Shown here: positions 1 through 11,346 of the stretch, piece after piece
Layout: each line of letters starts with the position of its first letter
Position numbering within the stretch: position 1 is the stretch's first letter
Assembly: GCA_036345935.2 (NCBI GenBank)
Contig: JADWOT020000009.1
Span: forward strand, 14,554,148-14,618,147
Length of the DNA stretch: 64,000 nucleotides
DNA from: Taenia hydatigena
Lineage: Eukaryota > Platyhelminthes > Cestoda > Cyclophyllidea > Taeniidae
Direction of reading: 5' to 3'
Made by a program: the position numbers and the translations under genes
Notes under the pieces: generated by a model
Seen by the model: only the letters and a program-made list of their open reading frames with translations
Told to the model about the DNA's origin: nothing
Databases searched by the model: none

Positions 1-341
1 TCAGATCGTTAATGATGAGCACCTTCCTCCTTCTGGGCAACGGCAACGCTAGTGACGTGGTGAGAGAGTAGCTAACACAAGTTCCACCGGGACCGATGAC
101 TTCGCTTTTGCAGGTTTCCTACCAATTCGACTTTTGTGACTGCTATCACGTAAGCCTATCCTGCATTTCATTGCTTCATCTATTTCAATTGATTCAGGCT
201 CTTAAGCATTGCAATAAACTGTCGAATTGTTATGATAGGCGTTGTATTCGTAGTGGTCATTCATGTTTCATTTTATTGATAGCTGTATAGGTTTACTGTG
301 GAGCAAAAGAAATATACCAAAGACTGATGTAAGGAGCGTTA
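1..341. other. Edge sequence without recognised gene
   Basis: No coding segment or repeat could be recognised here. Short open frames exist but have neither family resemblance nor convincing splice sites. Confidence 0.4.
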
Positions 342-1256
342 GTGCTAATCAGAATCTGGAGCCTAACAGAAGAAGCATCTCATAATTTCCCTTTATCTCT
401 CCCACCTTCACTCCTCATGCATTATTCCCTATTCACTCCTTTCTCTCCAAATATCACATCATTCGTTCTCCCTCGTCCGTCTTTGCCATTCATTCAAGCA
501 TCCACCATGCCTCTTGAGCCTTCCTGCCTTCTTTCATTTCTCTCAATTACTCAGCACTACCACCGGTCACTCAAGCCATGCCATTCAACACTCTCTGCCG
601 CCTACACATTCATCACCACCAGCGCTACTTACATGATACTAATAGAACTACAGTCCTCCCTCTCTCTATCCCACCTCTTTTACCCACGCCTTATCCCCTC
701 TCACCCTTCTTTTTCAACCTTCTCTCCAAACACCCCTTCATTCCTCAGTGCTCACCATGCTTCCACCCCATTTATTCATTCATTCACGCGTTCATCGTTT
801 CATTCCTTTTCGCAACCACCCACCCTGCCTCCTTCCTCCCATTTACCCAGCACCACCACATCCACCATCAGCACCACCAGTCATTCATTCAAACCATGTC
901 ATTTAGCACACCCAATTTACTTCCCTATCTTTCCTTCTACCAACCTTTTGACACACCACCACCGACAGCACTACTTTCATCTCAGTAGTACACCTACTGC
1001 CCTCTATTCTCTCGCACACACGCACACCCTCACCCAATCAAGCAAACTCCTTCATTCAAACCGCATTAACCCGATGTTTCTTTTTCTGCGTCCCACTACT
1101 GCTGCTGCTGCTGCTGGACTACTTCAGGTCCCTCTCATTCCTTCCCTCCCTCCCTCCCATGCATTGGCAGTCTCCTGTTACCTACACCCCTTTATCTATT
1201 CACAATTTTCTTCCTTCCCTTCTCCATTCATTCAGACATTACTTCATTCACTGTAG
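342..1256 (+). repeat. CT-rich repeat block, copy F1
   Basis: This stretch is dominated by C and T with many CATTCATTC, CCTCC and CACCAC runs, so its long open frame (304 codons) is a composition effect rather than a gene. Part of it, near 565-600, reads like the reverse complement of the GA-rich blocks at about 41.16-41.70 kb and 55.67-56.16 kb, sharing a segment of the type ACTCAAG-CATGCCAT-CAACA. I treat it as one copy of a dispersed low-complexity repeat. A CTG run lies at about 1098-1115. Confidence 0.6.
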
Positions 1257-1539
1257 GTCCTTCACCTTCTTTCTGTTTCGTTTCCAGTGATGACCTTTTG
1301 CTTCTCTGCCTGCATGTTTGGGCGTTCACATGGTGAAACAAGTGAATGTTGCTATCGATCGCATCACATGCTCAAACTAAGCGTCACTGTGACAACTGCT
1401 AGTCTGACGTTATTTACTGCTCTTTTTCTGTTTGTCTACCTCGCAGTTACCCTTTTCGGTTTCTTTGATGACCTTCAATTGCGTTTTTTCTTTGTTGTCT
1501 GGACTTCAACAGACATTATGGGCCTTGTGTTGAGAGAAA

Positions 1540-2400
1540 GTAGGTACTAGTCTTTACACACACACACCTCTACTAGCGATAACGACGTGCAGGTTGCCAA
1601 AGAAGAAGAGCAGTCTGTCACAGGGCACTACAGACAGATGATCATGTAGAAATAGAAGAAGTCAAAGAGGAGGTGGACCTGACAGAAGCGTCTGATGTAA
1701 AGCTCATCAGATTGCAGCTGATGCTCAGTTTCTTCGCCTTGCCTAGAAGTCATCCGATGAGGCGGAAGCCGCGGTGCATAGAAATGAAAGAAGTCACTAC
1801 CGCAGACATGAGCTATGCAATGGCCGAACTTGCAGATGAGTGCAAATGGAAGGAATGAGATGGCGTGGGTGACGCAAAGGACATTTGCGCTGAAGAAAAA
1901 GAAAGAGGAATGCAAAGATTTGTTCAAAGAAGGAAAAAAAAGTAAAGTGAATAGGAGAAGGGGAAAGAGGTGAAAAGGGAAAACGCGCACTATCAGCGGC
2001 TGCCAAGTTGACGGTTAGAAAAATGAAGATGGGTGGTGGCGGGTGGAGTCGACACTTCACCAACACCATCAGCTCACTTACGTGGCGTCAACGTCAGCGA
2101 CCTCATTGACACAGATTTAGTGACTTCATGAGATGCTGATGAAGGAGGAGGAAATTCTTGCTTCCTACTACCTCATAGCAAGACAATTTGGTGAGATTGT
2201 CCCTTTGGTTAATACAGCATTTCCACTATGAAGAGGAAGAGGTGGGTGATGATGACCCCTACTTTTGTCAAGTGCTAGTCACCCTCCTCACTTTACCACC
2301 TTCACTTAGTGCTTGGCTGAGAGACCATGGTGCCAACAACATAACGCAAATGTCCACCGAAGTTGCCAATGCTGCTCTGCTACCACTACCATTGTTCGCT
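1540..2400 (+). repeat. Dispersed repeat E, copy E1
   Basis: The segment begins near a short (AC)n run and matches the minus strand of about 40.53-40.00 kb in the same order: the AC run, a part around 1580-1790 with long identical stretches, and then a GA-rich part. Its 3' portion (about 2080-2380) also matches 52.37-52.85 kb in direct orientation, including a shared stretch around TTGGTGAGATTGTCC. Open frames are conserved between E1 and its relative at 40.3 kb, but most codon differences change the amino acid, so I see no selection on a protein. No terminal repeats or target-site duplication were recognised. It could be a degraded transposon or an old segmental duplication. Confidence 0.6.
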
Positions 2401-2891
2401 CGTTCTTTACTTCATTCTCCGTTCCGCCGCTCCTAGCCTCTTCCACTCTCACCCATATCCTTCTCTTCAAATAGCTGTCTCCCTTCCATGTCCTCTTCAT
2501 TTCTTATTCACATCCCATCCTCTCACTCCCTCCCACCCGCAATTCACCTACACCTTCGGCTATTGCATGAACTGCTGCTGCAGCCGCCGCACTTCTAGGC
2601 ACGACGATGCATTGTAGAACTTGCTACGGTTTTATAACCCTCATATCAGATGTGGCAGGTGAGCCTCCCTCCCGATTCTCCCTTTTCCACTTCCTCTTCT
2701 TCCACACGAACGTCTGCCTCAGCTGCCTCGTAGACAGACTCCTCTGCTTCTTTGCTAACCTACATGTTATTTTTGGCCACACCCAAGGCGACCCACGACA
2801 ATTTTGTCATAGTGTATTTTTCTGAAGAATTTTATTTAAAGTAGATGAAAGTCACCGCCCGACTGCTAATTAGAACTGCACACAGGAAGTG

Positions 2892-3530
2892 GCTTTTCGT
2901 TTTTCTCCATACAATGGCGCTGGTATTATTTGGAGCACCTCGACCAGCTCAGAACTCTTATGCCTAGGCAAGTCCCGGTGAGCACACTAGCCTCCGAGTC
3001 AGTGGCATTGCACGAAGATAAGAGAGGTGTCATTTGCCCCTAGCTAACACCATTGTTGCTTGTAATCGAGTTTAAGCAGGTCTGGTGATTATTTTGAAAG
3101 CTAAGTTCTCGTTAGATTGATTTAGGAATACTCTCCTTCGCCATCACCGTTGGACTCTGTGAGGTTCGAAACTACACATTACAGCAGTCTATGGAGAAGT
3201 GCCTTCTTTCCGATGGCAAATGTTGAACATAAGAAAAGGCTTTTAGTTTTTCTTCATGCAATGGCACTGGTATTATTTAGACATCCTCATTCAGCCTAGA
3301 ACTCTGAGTTAGTGGTGTCGCACGAAGATAAAAGGGATGTCATCTACCTCCGAATAACAGCACTGTCGCTTGCACTTAGGTCTAAATAGGTCAGGTGACT
3401 ATTTTGAAGCGTAAGTCTTTGTTAGAGAGATTTGCGAATACCCTCATTCCACATTACCACCGGATTCTGAAGAATTCAAATAGCGCATTGCAGCAGTCTA
3501 TGGAGAAGTGTCAACGCTCCAATGGCAATT
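2892..3530 (+). repeat. Two-unit tandem duplication (units about 340 and 300 bp)
   Basis: Unit 1 (about 2892-3230) and unit 2 (about 3236-3530) are direct copies. Both carry an ATGGC-CTGGTATTATTT motif near the start, a GTGGC/GTGTCGCACGAAGATAA motif in the middle, an AGGTC-GGTGA-TATTTTGAA motif, and end with GCAGTCTATGGAGAAGTG. Unit 2 lacks about 45 bases that unit 1 has around 2955-3000. Divergence is clearly visible, so the duplication is not recent. No coding function is apparent. Confidence 0.8.
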
Positions 3531-4161
3531 GTTAAACAATCCAAATGCGGAACGTTGTATCAAAGCATTTCCAATTTACTTCTGGCTCATTCGAAGAAGC
3601 TTGTTAAGTTGTCAGCGGTTGGATGGAAACAAGAAATGAAAAAGAATATCGGGCTGTAACGCTACTAGCAGAGTAGTGGATGATCCATTCAAGAGCAGTC
3701 TATGTAGACGTCGGTATTTGCAGAAATATTGTCAAGCATTGTTAACTGTGCGATGCAGCTGGTAAGCAATCTGTGCGAACTTAGCAGAGGCTGAAGCAAA
3801 GCTGCAGTTGATAAAGTTACCATGCGATGGTCCTAGTGTATAACCTTTCAGTATGCATGCGACACATATTGCAGCATGGATGCAGGCGACTGATGAGACC
3901 GAAATAAAGATAAGGTTGGGATAAGGGACATTGACTCGGTCAGCTATAAGCATATGAGTCGTAAGCACCTAGAGTTACAATTCAAGGTTTAATGTGGGGC
4001 ATTGTTTTTCTCACTTGCTGTCCTGTGGCAAGGTCTTCGTCTATTATGGATGGCGTAGTATCTCAATCTCTACAAAATAACGTCCGCAGCATCAGCATTC
4101 TCATCAAGCCTGAGAAGGAGTGACGACGTGATAACAACACTCGAGGCATTATGCAATGGTA
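3531..4161. other. Unassigned spacer
   Basis: No supported coding segment, RNA gene or repeat was recognised between the tandem duplication and the left arm of the inverted repeat. A 78-codon minus-strand open frame at 3732-3968 has no features that distinguish it from chance. Confidence 0.4.
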
Positions 4162-5760
4162 GCATGAATGCCAAATTTTGTGCTACACATAGGGAAAGGC
4201 AAACACTTAACTGAGACAGCCACCGACACCACAGCCCGCGCTGCTGAAGCAGTCACGGTTCCCATTGTTATGCAGAAAGAATTTGTTAGCACGGAAGTTG
4301 AGTACCACACAATATTCACACTTGTGTACTTTCGTTGCACATTGCATCTGTATCACACTTAGGCCCATGCGTACCGCAACGCCAAGTCCATATTTAAGTA
4401 GGATTTTCGTCACATCTAACCCATCCTCCATTTTGCCTCCTGGCCACATGCAGACCCTAATACAGAGAGAGAACTCCACCACAAAGCAAATTTCGTACTC
4501 CACAGTACAGTCGTCAGTCGTAGTGCTACCATCTTGCGAGCAACTTCCTCCATTTAGGAAAGAATGGTTGTTTCGCCATGCATGAGCATCCACCAGTTGG
4601 CCTTTGTGAATTCGATAGCGTTGCGGTTAAGTCCTTGCATGAACATGCGAATGCTACATTGCACTGCAGTAAGCACCCGGATATTTCGAGGAAGACCCCA
4701 TCGCGTTACTGTGTCCCTGCTGCACAACTGAATAGGCTGGAATAGATTGAACTCGAGAGAGAGCGGATAGGCGGGAACTTTGTCTAGTAGGAACTTTTAC
4801 ACAACACTTTGCTGCTTCCTTCTGTCGTATTGATGCACCAGCGAGCAAGTTCACTCTTTGCTGCTTCTATTTATGCGTGGCATCCGGGAGCAGCACAGTA
4901 AGGAATAATTTTAAAGTTGCTTTGTGGAATCCGCAATCCATTGGATCATTCCACAGGGGTTAATCGCACACAGCCTGCACTGGCAGTCACTACCGGATGA
5001 AGCACGAGACTGTTTTGAAATTAGCCTTCGCTAATGCCTTTTAGGATTTATGCTCGCTACACGCACATTCATGGAGGCAAAAGCTATTTCCTCACCTAAC
5101 AGAGAACGCAACGTACTGTCGGGTTATTTAGTCGTTTAGCTCTACTTTTGCTTTTCCTACCAATGCAGATTATTCAAGGCCTCATCGCAATCCCCTGTGC
5201 TTGATGGACAAAATGGAATCAAGAATGTAAGCACAACACAATTCTAACAGAGGGTATGTGAAGTTGTCAAAATGAAGCAATTCGCAATTTCTCAGACAGA
5301 CATGCAATTTAAGCATTTGAGCTAGCTTTAACAGTTGTGGTCATTGTGGAGCGCGAATGTCAATTAGATATAAGGAAATCAGCACTTTGCTGTTGCACGT
5401 GTCTCCGAGACAGTGCTTTTCAAGTTGTCGAGCATACCCAAAACTGCAATTGCGACAAGCTGCGTTGGCCTCTCTGCTTTCATCCTCTTCTCATTTGCCT
5501 CTCATCCCCATTAAACACCCTCTTCTTTTCATTCAAATGGGAAATCTATTGCACAGCCAGTTGCTGACTTGAGTTCTGCATTCAGCACCGAATTCGCATG
5601 GGATGAATTCGCTAACCGCCTGCTTTAGTGACCGGTGTGTACATCCATCGGCATTGCATATTAGTGCGATCATCAAACAAGCAGATTCTAACACGTCAAA
5701 ATAGGAAGCTTGCAAACGTAGTGGCATGGGTGCTGGTAGATGCAAAGCAATCTAAGGAAG
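4162..5760 (+). repeat. Left arm of near-perfect inverted repeat IR1
   Basis: The 1.6 kb arm is the reverse complement of 9748-11346. Paired coordinates sum to 15508 throughout, so I see no net insertion or deletion. In the stretches I compared there is about one difference per hundred bases. Homology starts abruptly at AGCATGAATGCC (4162) and fades just after a CTAAGGAAG motif near 5760, where an EXOSC10-derived segment begins. Several open frames in the arm (for example 4207-4593 minus, 4265-4585 plus) are equally open on both strands and unrecognised, so I do not call a gene. Such identity means a recent duplication, arm-to-arm gene conversion, or an assembly artefact. Confidence 0.93.
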
Positions 5761-5764
5761 GCAG

Positions 5765-5985
5765 CTTTGTTTTCATTGGCTGGAGGCTAGTGCCCCGTCT
5801 ATATATACGTGATGCTCACTCGCGCTGTCTCAGTACTGTCATCGAGATGCATGAGAACGGATGTGGTGAAGACGATGCAGCAGGCGCCTCACGACGTCTC
5901 CTTTCTGTAAGATGAATAAACGTTGTGATTTTGTTGATGATAGACTGCGATTCCTATTGATAGCAAAGCTGGATTGCCCACCAAC
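5765..5985 (+). promoter_or_regulatory. TATA-like element and polyadenylation-like signal in duplicated EXOSC10 flank
   Basis: CTATATATACG lies at about 5799-5809 and GATGAATAAACG at about 5912-5923, so a TATA-like box and an AATAAA signal sit about 110 bases apart. The whole segment recurs inverted at about 47430-47655, next to EXOSC10 copy C, with both motifs kept. A 23-codon frame between them in this copy is not kept in the other, where the ATG is followed at once by a stop. The motifs may be fortuitous. The safe statement is that this is shared flanking or intronic DNA of the EXOSC10 duplication. Confidence 0.35.
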
Positions 5986-5998
5986 TCCATTCCTGTCC

Positions 5999-8555
5999 GG
6001 CCACAAGATTTCTTCGCTCGTCGACCGGACAACAGTCACGCACCATTCGTGCCAACTTTGAATTCAAAACCAAATGCCATCGTCCACTTGCAAGGTGTCT
6101 ATCTCGCCTCGTTTCAAACAGATAACTTGGAGTTTTGAGGCTTCCTATCTAATGCGCGTTGTTCTTTTAGATTGCACTTTTGAAGCAGATCCCCAAACTG
6201 GTGATTACATGCACCCCTATCTATCAGAGCTGGAGGCGTACGGAAGGAGCTTAGGGCAGTACGAATATGACAGCACCACACCGAATGCAAGGCCACTTTC
6301 TCTGGAGGAAACACCACTGGATATCATCGAGACCGTGGACGGCCTAAGCAATATGTTGGCGGAATTGAGTGCAGCGTCAGAAATCGCTGTTGATCTAGAA
6401 GTGAGTAGCGTCGTAATGCAGCATGCTTTTGCTCCATGTACCTTCAGCTAGAAGCCTTGTAATTGTTACCTCTTTCGATAACAGCACCACAGTTACCGCA
6501 CATTCCTGGGCATGACATGCCTCATCCGGCTGTCTACGCGTACCAAGGATTACATTGTTGATGCCCTTGCTCTTCATGACCACCTCGACCAGTTGAGCTA
6601 TGTGTTCACTGATCCGAGGCTTGTGAAGGTACTTCACGGCTCCGATTTGGACCTCATGTGGCTGCAACGAGACTTCGGTGTGTACATGGTGAATCTCTTC
6701 GACACCGGACAGGCAGCTCGGGCACTGCGTTTTCCGCGATTTTGCCTTGCTTACCTACTGCAGTACTTTGTTGGCTTTCTTCCTAACAAAGCACTCCAGT
6801 TGGCCGATTGGAGAATAAGGTGAGTTCATAGTGAACGCCACCGTGAGGTGCGTGTAGCTGCAGCTGCGAGTGCGGAATATCCCAATTGCTTAGTATCACC
6901 ATGGGGCTGATTCAGTACATGGGGACATTTTGCATTGTGCTAGCCTTTCATGATAAACTGTTCCCACTACTTTCTGCACTCTCTATTCTGTGTAACTGCT
7001 CCATTTGTTTTGTTAAACGCATTGGAGTATCTGTCGAAATCGCATGCGGTGGTGAGGGAGTCTCTGGACAAGCGTCAGCTCTACGCTCTCAAGTATCTGT
7101 GCATATTGCGAGACACTATTGCACGAAATGAGGACGAAAGTCACGGGTATGCTCCCCACTCCCTCCTTATCACGCCTCTTTGTGGCCACTCACAGGCATT
7201 GCAGCACTTCAAAATAATATCATAACGGTCGCTGATTGAACATTGGACATTTGAAAGGTGCTATCATTACCGTGGTTGACATGGTTTGGCTCTTGTTCTA
7301 GGTAGGGTGTGTTGGGGTAAAGGGTGTAGGAGCGGCTTAAACGCTGTGCCTTCTCAACAAATTGTCGTTTTAGTGTCGTTATGGAGTAGGTGTGCTTAGT
7401 TGGTTGTTTCGTTCCACTTCATCATGCGTGTGAAGAGGCGGAATGACAGATCGACATGCGACGACTAACCGCTCTTAAAACTTCCACCTTGGTGATGTGA
7501 ATGTAAGTGCTCATTCACTTCGGCTCAGTCAGCATATCTGTGAAGAGTGCATACAACCCCACTTTCGGGCTGGCTGTATCAACTCGCGTCATCATGTGTA
7601 GACAATCCATAGGGAGAAGCGTTACATTCAATCAGAGGCGGTGGTTTGTCGTATGTTTGGAGTAGTGCGTGTAAAGTCGTCGAAGGTGTTGAATACAAGT
7701 CGTCAGGGTGGGAGAGCATTGTTAAGACTAGATGATAGAAGACTGAATCTACTAGTTCTTTATCTTTCCCTTCGCTTTTAGCTTCGTCCTTCCCAATCGC
7801 ATACTACATCAAATAGCTGCACTGCTGCCCACGTAAGTCCCTTTGCATGATTTACTCTGAGGTTCTACTGTTCGTAGTTAGTAGCACAAGCATTCATGTG
7901 TGTTGTGTGTAGGGAGAGAAGTGGGATGTACGCGTGCTGCAATGCTCGGATACCACCGCTGCTGCACAAATACGCATGGCAATTTCACGAAGTTGTTCTC
8001 AGTGCTAGAAGTGGCAGTCATGTGGAGCAGGTAATCTTCATTGTGTGCCCTATGCAAGTGCTCAATTAGCAGTGCTCCATCGTCAGCTTACGCCGTTTCC
8101 TACGGGAAATTGATGCCGATATAGCCGTAGTGGGATCAGTGACTGCGGCAACGTCAACCATCAATGTGGTGCCCTCATATATCACTGCGCCACGCTCGGC
8201 TGTTGAGCAAGCGCCCACTTTGAACGACTTCTGCGTTGCATCACCTAAACAGCCGCGAATCACCTGGGGAACCTCTGTGTTTAAACGCACACTTCCCCAA
8301 CGACCTCAATCTCTGAGAACGTTCTTTGAGGTAATCATGAATGGCAGTCGATTCATGTTGTAGATGGCACTGTAATGCCCTTTGAGTTGAGTCATAAGGT
8401 AATGCTTTGCTAATCATGCCACTATAAATATCCCTTTGCAGATTTTGGATGGTGCCGGCCCAATTGAAGTAGCAGACCCAACGTTATGGTGGAAGAGAGC
8501 CCGTCCTCCATATCAACAGCACTTCCCACTGCCAGCGAAGAAGAATGGTGAATGA
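5999..8555 (+). pseudogene. EXOSC10: EXOSC10/Rrp6-like exonuclease, copy A, catalytic exon deleted
   Basis: Rrp6 is the nuclear exosome's DEDD-Y 3'-5' exoribonuclease. Recognisable exons: linker about 5999-6104 (RPQ...DNSH.PFVP...KPNA, as in the metazoan linker); about 6171-6400 ending VDLE (first catalytic acidic motif); 6485-6819 (HHSYR..., HGSDLDLMWLQ, ADWRIR); about 7008-7146 (HRDC part, ARNEDESHG); 7782-7832 (VLPN); 7913-8030; 8073-8330; 8442-8555. Phases agree from exon 7008 to 8555. Compared with copy B, about 450 bp are missing between 6819 and 7008, removing the exon with the Y-x3-D motif and its donor. About 30 further bases are gone, removing the next acceptor and seven codons. A catalytically complete product is therefore impossible. 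Upstream PMC2NT-linker exons present in copy C are also absent. It lies in the spacer of IR1. Confidence 0.85.
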
Positions 8556-9230
8556 GACATTTGCGAAAATGAGGCTGAGCTAGCCAAGTGGTCCAACGCG
8601 TGCATCCTGTTTTTAAATGTATCTGAGACAACATGAGAAAGGCTAATTTGTGCTCAAAGCCTTCTAGTCAAGTTGAATTGGCAAACGAAGTGTCAGTGCA
8701 GTGTAGCTAGGTCTGGCCTACTCAAACTACCGTTTCTTTTGCTTACTGCAGTGCAACGGGTAACGTCTAGCAAGCAGTTGTAATGCAGTATGTAAGCTGA
8801 TGGTTTCGCGTTTGTAAAGGCACTGTGAGGGCAAGCGCATGTGATAGGGGTGTAAGTAGGAAAATGAATCGGCGACTCACTGCAGAAGACTTGGATGTAG
8901 TGGGCAAAGTTATGTTCTCGGTAGGCTCTCTCATTCGATGCCTGAGGAAAGCATTGAGCATCAGTGGAAGAGGAGGGAAGCTGTGCTTCGAATCCTCTGA
9001 TGGAAGCAAACGACAGTGGTTGTGCATTTGGAAGGATACAATGAGCTGAATCTTGAGAAGGAATGGAGTGAAAGAAAGCAAATAAGGGAAGATATAAATG
9101 TATACTTAGCTCAGGCCTATGTAAGTTACAACCAACTGAGTAGAATTGTCTTTGCGACGATGAATATACAGCTGCAAAAGTACTTGGACGTAAAGAATGA
9201 ACAGAAGCCTGATATTAGAACACTTTTACA
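8556..9230 (+). repeat. 3' flank duplicated together with EXOSC10 copy A
   Basis: This segment is the reverse complement of 60724-61398; paired coordinates sum to 69954, as for the adjoining exons. Two open frames, 8825-9049 and 9016-9333, are preserved in both copies (the second with a GTAAGT-like site near 9120). The amino-acid differences between copies are almost all replacements, however, which argues against a selected protein. Homology stops at about 9230; the sequence beyond is not shared with the other copy. It may be 3' untranslated or intergenic DNA, or a neighbouring gene I do not recognise. Confidence 0.6.
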
Positions 9231-9416
9231 ACAAATCTCACCGGGTGTCTGCAATTGCAGTGCGAACGAAATTTGTCGACACTTGCTTTGCGGTAAAGAC
9301 GGTTTCGTCCATGCTGCAGACAAGAAGCATTGACTCGTCTAAAAGATGTTAAAGTTGTTCTTTAAGGATAATTTACCTGCTGTCTCGCTGGAAGGTGGAC
9401 TTCTGCAAGCTGACTT

Positions 9417-9436
9417 TGTGTGTGTGTGTGTGTGTG
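9417..9436 (+). repeat. (TG)n microsatellite
   Basis: A run of about ten TG units lies in the unique part of the IR1 spacer, between the end of the EXOSC10 duplication and the right arm. Confidence 0.9.
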
Positions 9437-9747
9437 CCCTGCAGTGAGTGCTATTCCTCAACCAGTTAATCAATACACAACGATTTTGTAGCTACTGATT
9501 TAAATGGGCGGAATGGATCAAACTTTGTTTCAAAGTGCTGCATCCACTCCCATCACTGTACTATGGGGACTGGCGCAGTCCATCTTTATTACATTTTCTG
9601 GTCAATTACGCACACTGGGGCCAATAACTCATCTGAACAATGAAGAGTCCGTGAAGGATTACGTTTTCACATCACGGTGTGGTCTTTGGACCCTGCCAAT
9701 CGCCAACTAGACCTTCTGCACGTTGGTCACTAGCGTGCCATTCATAC

Positions 9748-11346
9748 TTCCTTAGATTTCTATCGCATCTACCAGCACCCATGTTACTACGTTTGCGAGC
9801 TTCCTGTTTTGACGTGTTAGAATCTGCCTGTTTGATGATCGCACTAATAAGCAATGCCGATGGATGTACACACCGGTCACTAAAGCAGGCGGTTAGCGAA
9901 TTCATCCCATGCGAATTCGGTGCTGAATGCAGAACTCAAGTCAGCAACTGGCTGTGCAATAGATTTCCCATTTGAATGAAAAGAAGAGGGTGTTTAATGG
10001 GGATGAGAGGCAAATGAGAAGAGGATGAAAGCAGAGAGGCCAACGCAGCTTGTCGCAATTGCAGTTTTGGGTATGCTCGACAACTTGAAAAGCACTGTCT
10101 CGGAGACACGTGCAACAGCAAAGTGCTGATTTCCTTATATCTAATTGACATTCGCGCTCCACAATGACCACAACTGTTAAAGCTAGCTCAAATGCTTAAA
10201 TTGCATGTCTGTCTGAGAAATTGCGAATTGCTTCATTTTGACAACTTCACATACCCTCTGTTAGAATTGTGTTGTGCTTACATTCTTGATTCCATTTTGT
10301 CCATCAAGCACAGGGGATTGCGATGAGGCCTTGAATAATCTGCATTGGTAGGAAAAGCAAAAGTAGAGCTAAACGACTAAATAACCCGACAGTACGTTGC
10401 GTTCTCTGTTAGGTGAGGAAATAGCTTTTGCCTCCATGAATGTGCGTGTAGCGAGCATAAATCCTAAAAGGCATTAGCGAAGGCTAATTTCAAAACAGTC
10501 TCGTGCTTCATCCGGTAGTGACTGCCAGTGCAGGCTGTGTGCGATTAACCCCTGTGGAATGATCCAATGGATTGCGGATTCCACAAAGCAACTTTAAAAT
10601 TATTCCTTACTGTGCTGCTCCCGGATGCCACGCATAAATAGAAGCAGCAAAGAGTGAACTTGCTCGCTGGTGCATCAATACGACAGAAGGAAGCAGCAAA
10701 GTGTTGTGTAAAAGTTCCTACTAGACAAAGTTCCCGCCTATCCGCTCTCTCTCGAGTTCAATCTATTCCAGCCTATTCAGTTGTGCAGCAGGGACACAGT
10801 AACGCGATGGGGTCTTCCTCGAAATATCCGGGTGCTTACTGCAGTGCAATGTAGCATTCGCATGTTCATGCAAGGACTTAACCGCAACGCTATCGAATTC
10901 ACAAAGGCCAACTGGTGGATGCTCATGCATGGCGAAACAACCATTCTTTCCTAAATGGAGGAAGTTGCTCGCAAGATGGTAGCACTACGACTGACGACTG
11001 TACTGTGGAGTACGAAATTTGCTTTGTGGTGGAGTTCTCTCTCTGTATTAGGGTCTGCATGTGGCCAGGAGGCAAAATGGAGGATGGGTTAGATGTGACG
11101 AAAATCCTACTTAAATATGGACTTGGCGTTGCGGTACGCATGGGCCTAAGTGTGATACAGATGCAATGTGCAACGAAAGTACACAAGTGTGAATATTGTG
11201 TGGTACTCAACTTCCGTGCTAACAAATTCTTTCTGCATAACAATGGGAACCGTGACTGCTTCAGCAGCGCGGGCTGTGGTGTCGGTGGCTGTCTCAGTTA
11301 AGTGTTTGCCTTTCCCTATGAGTAGCACAAAATTTGGCATTCATGC
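9748..11346 (-). repeat. Right arm of near-perfect inverted repeat IR1
   Basis: This is the reverse complement of 4162-5760, without net length change. The arm ends at GGCATTCATGCT (11346). One difference is visible a few bases inside that end (GAGTAGCAC here, the complement of GTGCTACAC there). The spacer between the arms is about 4.0 kb. Frames at 10654-10854 and 10915-11301 mirror those of the left arm; they contain several cysteines but no family I recognise. Confidence 0.93.

Noticed and set aside
342..1256. 304-codon plus-strand open frame
   Set aside because: Its sequence is CT-rich low complexity with no domain, and similar composition in inverse orientation occurs at 41 and 55 kb. 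The open frame follows from the near absence of A and G.
1673..1858. Frame shared between repeat copies E1 and E2 (FFALPRS-HPMRRK)
   Set aside because: By codon, replacement changes greatly outnumber silent ones between the copies. It was kept as a repeat, not as a gene.
4207..4593. Cysteine-containing 128-codon frame in IR1, with its mirror at 10915-11301
   Set aside because: The opposite strand is equally open for 106 codons and no family fits. Identity between the copies reflects the young repeat, not constraint.
5849..5917. Small frame between a TATA-like box and AATAAA in EXOSC10 copy A's flank
   Set aside because: The homologous place next to copy C has ATG followed directly by TGA, so the frame is not conserved.
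8825..9333. Overlapping frames downstream of EXOSC10 copy A, mirrored at 60699-61129
   Set aside because: Differences between the two copies are almost all amino-acid replacements, so there is no sign of selection. They may simply be preserved by recent duplication.
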